Positions 17,614 to 26,762 are shown, counted from the stretch's first letter. The stretch is 64,000 nt of DNA from JBBIRW01 sp037441565 (GCA_037441565.1 JBBIRW010000004.1:124001-188000), one strand, 5' to 3'. The notes: a model not told the origin generated them from the letters alone. Translations and numbers: made by a program.

Positions 17614-18690
17614 GTGAAGGCACTGATTCTTTCAGGTGGAAAAGGAAAACGTCTCCGTCCCCTTACATACACCGGCCCAAAGCAACTTATACCTGTTGCA
17701 AATAAACCTATCCTTTTTTACGGGATAGATTCTATTGTTTCATCAAATATTAAGGATGTGGGAATTATTGTTTCTCCTGAAGGAAGGGAAGAGATCGAAA
17801 AGGCAGTCTTTGAGGGAAAAGAGAGACTTAAATGGGATTGCTCATTTACTTTCATTGAGCAGAGCTATCCAGGGGGTCTTGCACATGCAGTTCTTGTAGC
17901 TGAGGATTTCATCGGAAACGCACCATTTCTGATGTATCTCGGTGATAATCTTATAAAAGAAAATTTGAGGGTTTTCATAGATCTTTTCCTTGAGAAAAAA
18001 CCCGAATCCCTTATTCTTCTAAAAGAGGTTGAGAATCCGGAAAGATTTGGTGTTGCAACACTGAATGAGAAAAATGAAGTGATTAAACTTATAGAGAAGC
18101 CAAAAATACCAGAAAGTAATCTTGCCCTTGTTGGTGTTTATATTTTTTCTCCATCCATATTTCACGCTTCCAGGTGTATAAAACCAAGCTGGCGCGGGGA
18201 ACTTGAAATTACTGATGCAATACAATATCTGATTTCATGCGGAATGCCTGTTGTTGCACGGATTCTTGAGGGGTGGTGGCTGGATACGGGAAAGAAGGAC
18301 GACATCCTCTACGCAAACAGGATCATTCTTGATGAATTCATTGAGAGAAAGATTATGGGGCAGATTAACGAGAGCTCTGTGGAGGGTAGGGTGACGATTG
18401 AAAAGGGTTCGATTATAAAGGGTTGCACCATAAGGGGACCTGTTATAATAGGGGAGGGTGCAGTGATTGAGAACAGTTTCATAGGGCCATACACAAGCAT
18501 AGGAAGCAACTGTTACATAAGGAACTCATCTATAGAGCACAGTGTTTGTCTTGAAGGTGCGAGAATAGTTGATGTTCCTTTCAGGCTCGAGGATAGCCTG
18601 ATAGGAAGAAGGGTGGTTATAGAAAAGGGGAAGAATATGCCTCAGGCCCACAGGGTTATTGTTGGAGATGACTCAAAAATAGAGCTTTGA
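17614..18690 (+). CDS. rfbA: Glucose-1-phosphate thymidylyltransferase, long form (RmlA-like)
   Basis: This enzyme makes dTDP-glucose from dTTP and glucose-1-phosphate. It has 358 residues, longer than the roughly 290-residue RmlA of E. coli. The nucleotidyltransferase domain starts LILSGGKGKRLRPLTYTGPKQL. From about residue 245 a left-handed beta-helix follows (GCTIRGPVIIGEGAVIENSF). This long type is common in archaea, actinobacteria and deep-branching bacteria. The start is GTG with GGAGG eight bases upstream. Confidence 0.9.
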   Translation: MKALILSGGKGKRLRPLTYTGPKQLIPVANKPILFYGIDSIVSSNIKDVGIIVSPEGREEIEKAVFEGKERLKWDCSFTFIEQSYPGGLAHAVLVAEDFIGNAPFLMYLGDNLIKENLRVFIDLFLEKKPESLILLKEVENPERFGVATLNEKNEVIKLIEKPKIPESNLALVGVYIFSPSIFHASRCIKPSWRGELEITDAIQYLISCGMPVVARILEGWWLDTGKKDDILYANRIILDEFIERKIMGQINESSVEGRVTIEKGSIIKGCTIRGPVIIGEGAVIENSFIGPYTSIGSNCYIRNSSIEHSVCLEGARIVDVPFRLEDSLIGRRVVIEKGKNMPQAHRVIVGDDSKIEL

Positions 18691-18727
18691 ATCAGATTCC
18701 AGAGATTAAAAAGGGCGGGTCTTACAA

Positions 18728-19192
18728 ATGGAGAAATTAATCGAGGGTGTTCATATTCGAAATTTAAAGGTTATACCCGATGAAAGGGGCTACCTTATGG
18801 AAATACTTCGCAGTGACTGGCCTGAGTTTGAAAGATTCGGTCAGGTATATATAACTTCCTGCTATCCAGGAATAATAAAGGGATGGCATTATCATAAGAA
18901 ACAGACGGATAATTTTGTTTGTATAAAGGGGATGGCGAAGGTTGTTCTATACGATGCAAGGGCTGATTCCCCTACATTCGGTCTAATAAATGAATTCTTC
19001 ATTGGTGAGAGGAACCCTGTCCTTATAAAGATTCCGCCACTGGTTTATCATGGATTTAAGGCTGTAGGGGGAAGTGAGGCTGTTATTTTAAACGTGCCAA
19101 CGGAACTCTACAATTATTCAGATCCTGATGAGTACAGGGTTCCTTTTAATGATCCTTCTATTCCTTACAGCTGGGAGGTAAAACAGCGGTGA
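18728..19192 (+). CDS. dTDP-4-dehydrorhamnose 3,5-epimerase family protein, short form
   Basis: This is a cupin of 154 residues resembling RmlC (KVIPDERGYLMEILRSD, IKGWHYHKKQTDNF, SPTFGLINEFFIGE, IPPLVYHGFK). It is shorter than the usual 180 residues. The RmlC segment RGLHYQ...GKLVR reads KGWHYHKKQTDNFVC here: the His is kept but the usual Lys is not. It lies between rmlA and rmlB, so it most likely supplies the epimerase step. Another dTDP-ketosugar isomerase role is possible. Confidence 0.82.
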   Translation: MEKLIEGVHIRNLKVIPDERGYLMEILRSDWPEFERFGQVYITSCYPGIIKGWHYHKKQTDNFVCIKGMAKVVLYDARADSPTFGLINEFFIGERNPVLIKIPPLVYHGFKAVGGSEAVILNVPTELYNYSDPDEYRVPFNDPSIPYSWEVKQR

Positions 19193-20187
19193 GAATCCTT
19201 GTAACAGGGGGGATGGGATTCATCGGATCAAATTTTATAAGATATCTGTTGAGAAAATATGACTACACAATAATAAACTATGATGCACTGACCTATGCAG
19301 GAAATCCTGAAAATCTAAAAGATATAATCTCTGAGAGGTACGCTTTCTATTATGGCCGTGTTGAATGTATTGAAGAACTTATGAAAGCTGCGAGAGATGT
19401 TGATGCTATTGTTCACTTTGCGGCAGAAACCCATGTTGACAGATCCATAGAGGATCCTTCTCTTTTCCTTAAGACAAATGTGCTGGGCACATACTCAGTG
19501 CTTGAGGTAGCAAGAAAGTTAAGGATTAAAAAGGTTGTTCATGTTTCTACGGATGAGGTATACGGGAGTCTTCCAGATGGAGAGTATGCTCATGAAGATT
19601 CACCATTCAGTCCCAGCTCTCCCTATGCTGCGAGTAAAGCTTCAGCTGATCTTCTTGCCTTCAGTTTCTTTAACACATATTTTTTGCCAGTATCTATTGT
19701 AAGACCATCTAATAATTTTGGTCCCTTCCAGTATCCCGAAAAATTCATACCACTTGCCATAACCAATATTATTGAAGGACTTCCTATCCCTGTATATGGA
19801 GATGGAAGGAATATAAGGGACTGGCTCTATGTAGAGGATTGCTGTGAAGCGATTGATCTTGTGTTGCACAGGGGAAGTCCTGGGGAGGCTTACAATATTG
19901 GTGCAGGTTATGAGCTCAGAAATATCGATGTTGTAAGAAGAATTGTCAACATACTGGGAAAGGGCGATGACTTCATAAAGTTTGTGGAGGACAGACCAGC
20001 CCATGATTATCGATACTCCATGGATTGTCGAAAGATAAGAGCTCTTGGATGGAGTCCGCGGCTTAATTTTGAAAGGGGTCTTGAAAAGACTGTATCATGG
20101 TATGTGGATAATTATGGATGGTGGAAGGCTATAAAAGGAAGAATGGCGAGAGAAAAGGCTGGATACTGGAGTTTGAGCAGATCCTGA
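19189..20187 (+). CDS. rfbB: dTDP-glucose 4,6-dehydratase RmlB
   Basis: This NAD-dependent extended SDR converts dTDP-glucose to the 4-keto-6-deoxy sugar. It has 332 residues, with VTGGMGFIGSNFIRYLL for NAD binding, FAAETHVDRSIEDP, the catalytic STDEVYGSL and YAASKASAD (YxxxK), then VRPSNNFGP and RNIRDWLYVEDCCEAI. The start is GTG and overlaps the preceding stop by four bases. The stop overlaps the next start (TGATG). Confidence 0.95.
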   Translation: MRILVTGGMGFIGSNFIRYLLRKYDYTIINYDALTYAGNPENLKDIISERYAFYYGRVECIEELMKAARDVDAIVHFAAETHVDRSIEDPSLFLKTNVLGTYSVLEVARKLRIKKVVHVSTDEVYGSLPDGEYAHEDSPFSPSSPYAASKASADLLAFSFFNTYFLPVSIVRPSNNFGPFQYPEKFIPLAITNIIEGLPIPVYGDGRNIRDWLYVEDCCEAIDLVLHRGSPGEAYNIGAGYELRNIDVVRRIVNILGKGDDFIKFVEDRPAHDYRYSMDCRKIRALGWSPRLNFERGLEKTVSWYVDNYGWWKAIKGRMAREKAGYWSLSRS

Positions 20188-21827
20188 TGCTTAAGAAGCC
20201 CCCCTTTCTATGTATAAAGGACAAAAATACACTTATTCTTTTCCTGATTATTTTTCTTATCCTTTGCTTACGAGATCTCAACGCATCCGAAGAATCCAGC
20301 AGCGAGACAGAAGATTATTACATTGGAAAATTAGCTATAGAAAGGGTAAATATTTTTGATACATCCAAAAAGGATGAAGATACACCACTATTCAGACTCA
20401 TCAATCGCCTTCACTTTCTTACAAAAGAGGAGGTTATAAAAAGGGAGCTACTATTTAAAGAAGGGGATAGGCTCGATGATGAGCTTCTTAAAGAAAGTGA
20501 GAGGAATCTCAGATCATTGGGTATCTTCAAGGAAGTGAGTATTGCGAAATCAGTGAGATATGGGGAGAAGCAGGATGTAGTGGTGAAAACACATGATTCC
20601 TGGACAACAAGTATACTTATCGGGATCGGGGGGATTGATGGGATTGACCTTACACTTGCCGGATTTGAAGAAAAGAATCTTCTTGGTTACGGGAAGTATG
20701 TAGCATTGCGTTACAATAAATCAGAAGAGAGGAGATATTATACAATCTCCTACAGTGACCCGAGACTTTTTGGAAATTTTTTAAACCTTGATACAAGTTA
20801 TTCAAGATTGAGTGATGGGAGACTTTTAACATTTTCTCTGATAAGACCTTTCTATGCCCTTGGGAGTGAATGGTCCGCAGGTATATCCATAAACTCTCGG
20901 GAGCTTGATCTTCCTATTTACAGGGAAGGTGAAAAGGCATATGAGCTACATACCAAAAGCAAAACCTCGGAGCTCTTTTACGCACATCTTTTAAGTTATG
21001 AGAACAATGTGCTGTCAAGAATTAAGGCATTTTACCGTTATGAGGATTCATCTTTTTCTCCAGATGGGGCAGTTACCGCTGAAAATATACCTGTTGATAG
21101 ATTAATAAGTGCACCGGGTATTGGATTTCAGAGGATGGTGGTGGATTATATAAAAGCCGACCATATTAACAAATTTGAAAATGAAGAGGATTTTAATATG
21201 GGAGGCGACCTCAACTTATCTGCTGCTTTCTCCCTGGAGTCTCTGGGTGCAAAGATCGATGAAGGGATCTTTAATGGTTCTTACTCCTTCGGATTCAGAC
21301 GAAGTGAGAGTTCCTTTGGCATTGGTTTATTATCTGTGAATTTTCGAACCCCTGGCAGAAATATAAGAAATGGAACAGGATCATTTGATATCAGATTTTT
21401 TGAAAGGTCTCTTCCCCGGCAAACGCTTGTATTTCACTTAAATATCACAAAGGGATGGAATCTTGATAAAGACGTCCAGTTTACTCTTGGGGCCAATTCG
21501 GGTCTCAGGGGTTATCATAGTAATCAGTTCACAGGAAACAGGAAGTTTCTTTTTAATATTGAAGATAGGGTTTTCATAAAAGATGATTTTCTCCATATAG
21601 TTTCCATAGGTATTGCACCCTTCTTTGATATGGGATATGTATGGGATAAGAAGGAGAACTTAGATCTATCTGATGTGAAGGCAAATATTGGGATAGGACT
21701 TAGACTTGGTTTTACAAGATCATCAGTGGGGACAGTAACAAGATTTGATGTTGCATATGCATTAAATGATCCAGGTAAAGGAAGAAACAGGTGGGTTTTT
21801 ATTATTTCCACATTACCGCCATTTTAA
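20187..21827 (+). CDS. Omp85-family outer-membrane protein with POTRA domain (second BamA-like protein)
   Basis: From the ATG that overlaps the rmlB stop, the 546-residue protein has a signal peptide (basic start, then LILFLIIFLILCL, residues about 14-32). A POTRA-like domain covers about residues 45-135 (RELLFKEGDRLDDELLKESERNLRSLG). The rest is an Omp85-type barrel (GFEEKNLLGYGKYVALRYN) ending ...TLPPF with a terminal Phe. An upstream in-frame start would lie inside rmlB and displace the signal peptide. The cargo is unknown. The setting among export genes suggests a role in surface polysaccharide or in placing its outer-membrane partner. Confidence 0.85.
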   Translation: MLKKPPFLCIKDKNTLILFLIIFLILCLRDLNASEESSSETEDYYIGKLAIERVNIFDTSKKDEDTPLFRLINRLHFLTKEEVIKRELLFKEGDRLDDELLKESERNLRSLGIFKEVSIAKSVRYGEKQDVVVKTHDSWTTSILIGIGGIDGIDLTLAGFEEKNLLGYGKYVALRYNKSEERRYYTISYSDPRLFGNFLNLDTSYSRLSDGRLLTFSLIRPFYALGSEWSAGISINSRELDLPIYREGEKAYELHTKSKTSELFYAHLLSYENNVLSRIKAFYRYEDSSFSPDGAVTAENIPVDRLISAPGIGFQRMVVDYIKADHINKFENEEDFNMGGDLNLSAAFSLESLGAKIDEGIFNGSYSFGFRRSESSFGIGLLSVNFRTPGRNIRNGTGSFDIRFFERSLPRQTLVFHLNITKGWNLDKDVQFTLGANSGLRGYHSNQFTGNRKFLFNIEDRVFIKDDFLHIVSIGIAPFFDMGYVWDKKENLDLSDVKANIGIGLRLGFTRSSVGTVTRFDVAYALNDPGKGRNRWVFIISTLPPF

Positions 21828-21845
21828 TAAGTATATTTCTTCTTT

Positions 21846-21863
21846 GTTTACTATTTAATAAAC
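21846..21863. repeat. AT-rich palindrome, copy 1 (GTTTA...TAAAC)
   Basis: The element has arms GTTTA and TAAAC around CTATTTAA. It matches copy 2 (21891-21909) except for one extra base, and their starts are about 46 bases apart. It may be a repressor or activator half of a paired operator for the downstream Wzi-like gene. Chance formation in AT-rich DNA cannot be excluded. Confidence 0.4.
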
Positions 21864-21870
21864 AAAAATC

Positions 21871-21900
21871 TTGAAAATATATAACCAGGAAGTTTATATT
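21871..21900 (+). promoter_or_regulatory. Candidate promoter for the Wzi-like gene
   Basis: TTGAAA (21871-21876) and TATATT (21895-21900) are 18 bases apart, with the gene start 27 bases after the -10. The -10 lies inside the second GTTTATATTTAATAAAC palindrome, so a protein bound there would block it. This is a sequence match only. Confidence 0.4.
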
Positions 21901-21909
21901 TAATAAACT
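21891..21909. repeat. AT-rich palindrome, copy 2 (AGTTTAT...ATAAACT)
   Basis: Seven-base arms AGTTTAT and ATAAACT flank a five-base centre. It is a near-copy of 21846-21863 and overlaps the candidate -10. See the findings for the operator idea. Confidence 0.4.
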
Positions 21910-21926
21910 TTCGCATTATAAAAAAT

Positions 21927-23489
21927 ATGAGAAAGAAACAGATTGGTATGTACCTAAGCTTAACCAGAAGATCTTTTTTAATTTATTTCGTATGTTTTCT
22001 AATTCTAACGGATGCAAGAATAGCGAGTTCCTATTATTATTCATCAACCAATATTACCATCGATAGCTGGATCTACACGTATATAGAAAAGATTGAAGCC
22101 TTTGGATTGGTTGACAGTGTTCTTTATGGCACAAGACCTTTCACCAGGATTGAGGCTGCAAGGATCCTTTCAGAGGCATTAAAGAGAAGGGAGCAGATGG
22201 GGAGAATTAATCATCCCGCAGATAGGATATTGAAAAGGCTTGAAAGGGAATTGCGTGATGAGCTTTTAATCACGGGATACAGGAAAGGAGATTTGCAGTC
22301 ATTATATATAAAACCGCTTGAGGAGATGGAGCTTAGGTTTATTCACATATCGGGTAAGGAGAGGAGATTCTTTTCACCCACTGCAACAGAAGGTTCACCA
22401 CTTGTTGAAAATAACGAGGGTATTGTTTACGGTGAGGGAAGCAATCTTCAATGGAGGTATGGATTAAGATTTCAGATAACAGAGCCCTTTTCCTTTTATG
22501 TAGAACCACTGATGATCATTAATGAAGAAGATGATGGAAGGGATAATGACTGGAGGTTGCACAAAGGCTATTTGAAATTCACGCTATTCGGGGTTGAACT
22601 GGAGGTAGGGAAGGATAGCCTCTGGTGGGGGCAGGGATATCACGGCTCACTGATAATGAGCAATAACGCAGAACCATTCAGGATGATAAAGATCGAGACC
22701 CCCTATCCCTTTATCCTTCCCTCAATTTTTTCCTACCTTGGATGCATGAAAATTTCTGGTTTCATTACCAAGTTGGATAAAAACAGACCCATTGATGAAC
22801 CGAGGATGCTTGGGTTCAGGGTGGATCTTAAACCCCACCCCCTTGTTGAAATCGGGGCTTCAAGGACGATTATCTTTGGGGGGAGGGGAGCACCTCATAT
22901 AGACCTTACCGAATTTCTAAAGATTCTAAGAGGGACGAATATATCAGGTGGTGCGGATACCAGTAATCAGATGGCAGGTTTTGACTGGCGATTGAGAATT
23001 CCCTATCTCAGAGGGTTAAATATTTATGGAGAGCACATCGGTGAGGATGAAGCAGGGAGTTTTCCATCAAAATTCGGGCACCTGATCGGTCTCTATATCC
23101 CCAGGCTGGATAGTTCGGGAAATTACGATCTCAGGATAGAATTTGCAAGGACCCATACTGTCTTTTATGCCCATGGAAAATGGCCGTATACCTATAGGGG
23201 TCTGCTCATGGGACATCATGCAGGAGGGGACTCGGATGATCTTTTTGTCAGGTTTGGATGGGGAATTTCTGAAAGGATTCAGGGATCGCTGCTCTATGAT
23301 TACCAGAAAAGAGGGAGGAGCTTAAGGGATAGTGAAAAAGGGAATGAGTTTGCCATAGAAATTAAGTTAGATACGGGAAAGGGAAGTATGAATATTCAGT
23401 TTGGCACCGAACGCATAGAAAATTTCAATTTCAATGGATCAAGCAGAACCAATGGGAAAATTACCCTCGGTTTTACCATCGATCTTTAA
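21927..23489 (+). CDS. Wzi-family capsule assembly protein
   Basis: This is a predicted outer-membrane beta-barrel of 520 residues that in capsule systems anchors polysaccharide to the cell surface. The N-terminus is a signal peptide (RRSFLIYFVCFLILTDARIASS). The next segment (SWIYTYIEKIEAFGLVDS, RPFTRIEAARILSEAL) is the helical front domain often found before the Wzi barrel. Barrel-like alternating strands follow, with GKDSLWWGQGYHGSL, DWRLRIPYLRGLNIYGE and LLYDYQKRGR as family-like blocks. The last residues are LGFTIDL. It closes the export gene set. Confidence 0.82.
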   Translation: MRKKQIGMYLSLTRRSFLIYFVCFLILTDARIASSYYYSSTNITIDSWIYTYIEKIEAFGLVDSVLYGTRPFTRIEAARILSEALKRREQMGRINHPADRILKRLERELRDELLITGYRKGDLQSLYIKPLEEMELRFIHISGKERRFFSPTATEGSPLVENNEGIVYGEGSNLQWRYGLRFQITEPFSFYVEPLMIINEEDDGRDNDWRLHKGYLKFTLFGVELEVGKDSLWWGQGYHGSLIMSNNAEPFRMIKIETPYPFILPSIFSYLGCMKISGFITKLDKNRPIDEPRMLGFRVDLKPHPLVEIGASRTIIFGGRGAPHIDLTEFLKILRGTNISGGADTSNQMAGFDWRLRIPYLRGLNIYGEHIGEDEAGSFPSKFGHLIGLYIPRLDSSGNYDLRIEFARTHTVFYAHGKWPYTYRGLLMGHHAGGDSDDLFVRFGWGISERIQGSLLYDYQKRGRSLRDSEKGNEFAIEIKLDTGKGSMNIQFGTERIENFNFNGSSRTNGKITLGFTIDL

Positions 23490-23511
23490 CTATTCGCTTG
23501 AGTCGCATAAA

Positions 23512-23539
23512 TTGACAGCTTCACATATTCTGTTAAAAT
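23512..23539 (+). promoter_or_regulatory. Extended -10 promoter before waaC
   Basis: TTGACA (23512-23517) is followed after 16 bases by TAAAAT (23534-23539), and the -10 is preceded by TGT, an extended -10 (TGN). It lies in the 70-base gap after the Wzi-like gene and 24 bases before the waaC start. It would make the LPS core genes a transcription unit separate from the export genes. Confidence 0.55.
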
Positions 23540-23562
23540 TTACTTAACCCGGGGCGGATGTG

Positions 23563-24534
23563 ATGAATACAGATAAAGCTGAAAAAGTCCTTATTATAAG
23601 AATGAGTTCACTTGGCGATCTTGTTCATTCCCTTCCTGCACTGCATGCATTGAAAAAGGGGATAAATTGTGAAATAACTTTTATAACAAATAGTGAATAT
23701 GCTGATTTTGTTAAATGTTTTGAAGATGTTAACAGAGTGATTGCTTTTAACAGGAAGAATTTTATTAGAGGCCTCATGGAGCTATATCGTAATATAAAAA
23801 ATGAGCATTTCGATCTTGTTATAGATTTACAGGGTTTACTTAAAAGCGCGATTATACTATATCTTGCTGCATCCCCGCGAAAAATAGGTCCTTCATATCA
23901 CAGAGAGTTATCTCATATATTTTATCATGAAATTTCCGGAAGAAGGGATATGAACAGGCATGCTGTGGAAAGGACATTTGATGTTGTAAAGTACCTCGGC
24001 ATAGATTATGGCAGGAGGGAATTTCATCTTACATTCCCACCGGCAAGGTTTGAGATTCTCCGGGATAGAAGAAACATTGCAATTATTGGTGATGCAAGAT
24101 GGCAGAGCAAGATATGGCCATATGAGTATTTTGTGAGGCTTGCCTCGCTTTTGATAAGGGATGGATTCAATGTATATCTTCTGGGTTCATCTGAAGGATG
24201 GAAAAATGCGGCAGCATGTTTCCTTGATGGTGGTGCTAATAACCTTATCGGAAAGACAAGCCTTGTGGAGCTTGGTTCTCTGCTAAAGCATATGGACCTT
24301 GTTGTATCCAACGATTCAGGACCCATGCATATCGCAGCAGCCCTTGGAGTGAGGGTTGTAGCACTTATGGGCCCAACCGATCCTGTAAGAACGGGACCTT
24401 ATGGGGAAGGTCACCTGGTTTTTTCGGGAAGGGCATCGTGTGCTCCATGTTTCAGAAGAAACTGTCCTGATAATGTGTGTATGAAGAAAATAAGTCCCGA
24501 CGAAGTTTACAAGGCAGTCATAGAAATGATCTGA
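23563..24534 (+). CDS. waaC: Lipopolysaccharide heptosyltransferase I, WaaC-like (GT9)
   Basis: This cytoplasmic, membrane-associated enzyme adds the first heptose to Kdo. It has 323 residues. The N-terminus VLIIRMSSLGDLVHSLPAL is the WaaC version of the GT9 start. The C-terminal half has DARWQSKIWPYEYF and LVVSNDSGPMHIAAALGVRVVALMGPTDPVRTGP. A GTG one codon upstream could also serve as start; GGGGCGG lies before both. It ends with a Cys cluster (CAPCFRRNCPDNVC) that is shared with several other GT9 genes here. Confidence 0.88.
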   Translation: MNTDKAEKVLIIRMSSLGDLVHSLPALHALKKGINCEITFITNSEYADFVKCFEDVNRVIAFNRKNFIRGLMELYRNIKNEHFDLVIDLQGLLKSAIILYLAASPRKIGPSYHRELSHIFYHEISGRRDMNRHAVERTFDVVKYLGIDYGRREFHLTFPPARFEILRDRRNIAIIGDARWQSKIWPYEYFVRLASLLIRDGFNVYLLGSSEGWKNAAACFLDGGANNLIGKTSLVELGSLLKHMDLVVSNDSGPMHIAAALGVRVVALMGPTDPVRTGPYGEGHLVFSGRASCAPCFRRNCPDNVCMKKISPDEVYKAVIEMI

Positions 24535-24559
24535 GTGCGGTCCTGAGGGGATTAGATTC

Positions 24560-25609
24560 ATGTTTTTGAGGAATGACAGGATGAAAAAAATACTTATACG
24601 GGTTCCAAACTGGATTGGCGATGCTGTTATGTCGCTTCCGGCGATCACTGCAATCGGGAATTCATTTAAAAATGCGGAAATCTTTATTCTTGCCAGGTCA
24701 TGGGTCTCGCCGATATACATAAACAATCCATATGTAGATCGTATTGTTGAGTATAGATCAGGCGATATTCATAAGGGCATAATGGGGAGGATGAAGCTCA
24801 TAGGAGAAATGAAAAAAGAGGGCTTCGATGCTGCCTTCCTTCTTCAGAATGCCTTTGATGCTGCTTTAATAGCATTCCTCGCTCGTATACCGATAAGGGT
24901 TGGATACGCAACTGATTTAAGGGGTTTTCTATTGACCCATCCCATAAAGAATCCAGGGAAGAAAAGGATGCATCACATGCATTACTACCTTGAGATGTTA
25001 AGAAAGAGCAATATTGTTGATGTAACAAATTGCAATTATCCCGCAATACACTTAATGGAAGAAGAATACAGATGGGCCGATCAATTTCTATCGATGAACG
25101 GAATTGATACGGAAAAATCGGTAATTGGAATAAATCCTGGTGCGTCCTATGGTCCTGCAAAAAGATGGTTTCCTGAAAGATTTGCTGGGGCTGCAGAGGA
25201 GCTTTCACAGATTCTCAATGCCTCGGTAATCCTTTTTGGATCAAAAGAGGATGGTGAGGTTTGCAGGAAAATATCGGAAAATCTTAGATGCAGAAATATT
25301 GATCTTTCAGGGAAAACAAATCTAAGAGAATTGATCAGTATTATTTCCCGCTGCACGCTTTTCATTACAAATGATACGGGACCCATGCATATCGCATCAG
25401 CTCTCAATATCCCTGTTGTTGCTATTTTTGGATCAACTGATCCTGATTTAACAGCACCTGTTGGAAACCATGTATCCATTGTTAGAAAAAAGGTCGAATG
25501 CGCACCCTGTTTTGAAAGATATTGCAGAAGAAACTTTGAATGTATGGATAATATAAATGTTTCAGATGTTGTTAAAGCATCTCTTAGTCTTCTTCAAAAT
25601 GCGAAGTAG
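24560..25609 (+). CDS. waaF: Lipopolysaccharide heptosyltransferase II, WaaF-like (GT9)
   Basis: This enzyme adds the second heptose of the inner core. It has 349 residues. KKILIRVPNWIGDAVMSLPA is the WaaF N-terminus, then NPGASYGPAKRWFPERFA (the WaaF nucleotide-sugar region) and NDTGPMHIASALNIPVVAIFGSTDP. The ATG used has GAGGGG nine bases upstream; an internal ATG at 24581 gives MKKILIR, equally typical. A C-terminal ECAPCFERYC Cys motif is present. Confidence 0.9.
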   Translation: MFLRNDRMKKILIRVPNWIGDAVMSLPAITAIGNSFKNAEIFILARSWVSPIYINNPYVDRIVEYRSGDIHKGIMGRMKLIGEMKKEGFDAAFLLQNAFDAALIAFLARIPIRVGYATDLRGFLLTHPIKNPGKKRMHHMHYYLEMLRKSNIVDVTNCNYPAIHLMEEEYRWADQFLSMNGIDTEKSVIGINPGASYGPAKRWFPERFAGAAEELSQILNASVILFGSKEDGEVCRKISENLRCRNIDLSGKTNLRELISIISRCTLFITNDTGPMHIASALNIPVVAIFGSTDPDLTAPVGNHVSIVRKKVECAPCFERYCRRNFECMDNINVSDVVKASLSLLQNAK

Positions 25610-25616
25610 CAATTCG

Positions 25617-26762
25617 ATGAAAATAGGTATAGTAATAAAGGAGTTCACATTAAAAAAGGGTGGAGTTGAGAGATATGCAGTCAATATTTCGAAAATACTC
25701 GCTGATCAGGGATATGATGTTAATATATTCACATCATTCTATGAAGGGATTCCGGATAAAAAAATGAAATGCCATAAGGTTCCTCTGCTAAGAAATCCAT
25801 CCATTCTCAAGATAGTTTCATTTCCTCTTTTTTGTAGATGGATTATGAAAAAGAAGGTCCTTGATATAACTTATGCACTTACACCACTTTATCCTGTTGA
25901 TATTTATAGAATTGGGGAGGGTTTGCATATAGATGTTTTAAGATACAGATACAATTCAGGTAAAATCAAACTATCAAAGCTTCTAAATCCGAAACATCTC
26001 GCAATCCTTTACCTGGAAAAACAGATCTTCAGAAGGAATAACTTTAGAAAGATTGTTTGCAACTCTAACATACTTAAGGAAAGAACAGTTTATAATTACG
26101 GTGTTTCTCCAGATGACATTTCTGTTATATATAATGGGATCAACACAGAGATATTTAATCCGGATGCGCAGAGATATCGTTTGCCAATAAGAAGATCAAT
26201 GGGAATAAGTGATGAGGAGTTTGTTATTCTTTTTGTTTCAAATGACTTTTACAGAAAAGGTCTTTCAAGAGCGATTGATGCAATTTACGATTTCAGTAAG
26301 CATTTCCGAAAAAGGTGGAGATTTGTTGTTGCAGGGAGGGATAACCCATTCCGCTATATTAAGAGGGCAAGGGAGTATGGTATTGACAGACACATTATTT
26401 TTACAGGGATGAGAACGGATATTGAGAGGCTTTATGGAATGTCTGATGTTCTTCTTTTGCCCACGCTTTATGATCCATTTGCCAATGTTGTTCTTGAATC
26501 AATCGCATGCGGAACGCCTGTTATAACAACAAGGATAAATGGTGCCTCAGAAATTATAGAAGATGGAAAAACGGGATTTGTTATTGATGGCAGGAAGGAT
26601 GAGATTGTAAGTGCACTGATGAATGTAAGCGACGGAGGGCTTTTGGAATTAATGAGGAAAAAATGCAAGGAGGAGAGTAGAAATTTTACGATTGAAAGGC
26701 ATGTTGAGACGCTTCTAAAGCTATTTTCAGAGGTTATTGAATCCCGGACAAAAGTATCATGA
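25617..26762 (+). CDS. GT4 family glycosyltransferase, WaaG-like
   Basis: This is a retaining glycosyltransferase of 381 residues from the ATG that gives KIGIVIKEFTLKKGGVERYA, the usual GT4 start. Upstream in-frame starts (25557, 25599) lie inside waaF. The N-terminal half has IYNGINTEIFNPDAQRY. The C-terminal half has IIFTGMRTDIERLYGMSDVLLLPTLYDPFANVVLESIACGTPVI, split over several strands, with the conserved E-x7-E. It resembles the core glucosyltransferase WaaG in the GGVERYA, VSNDFYRKG and DPFANVVLE blocks. The donor sugar is unknown. Confidence 0.85.
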   Translation: MKIGIVIKEFTLKKGGVERYAVNISKILADQGYDVNIFTSFYEGIPDKKMKCHKVPLLRNPSILKIVSFPLFCRWIMKKKVLDITYALTPLYPVDIYRIGEGLHIDVLRYRYNSGKIKLSKLLNPKHLAILYLEKQIFRRNNFRKIVCNSNILKERTVYNYGVSPDDISVIYNGINTEIFNPDAQRYRLPIRRSMGISDEEFVILFVSNDFYRKGLSRAIDAIYDFSKHFRKRWRFVVAGRDNPFRYIKRAREYGIDRHIIFTGMRTDIERLYGMSDVLLLPTLYDPFANVVLESIACGTPVITTRINGASEIIEDGKTGFVIDGRKDEIVSALMNVSDGGLLELMRKKCKEESRNFTIERHVETLLKLFSEVIESRTKVS

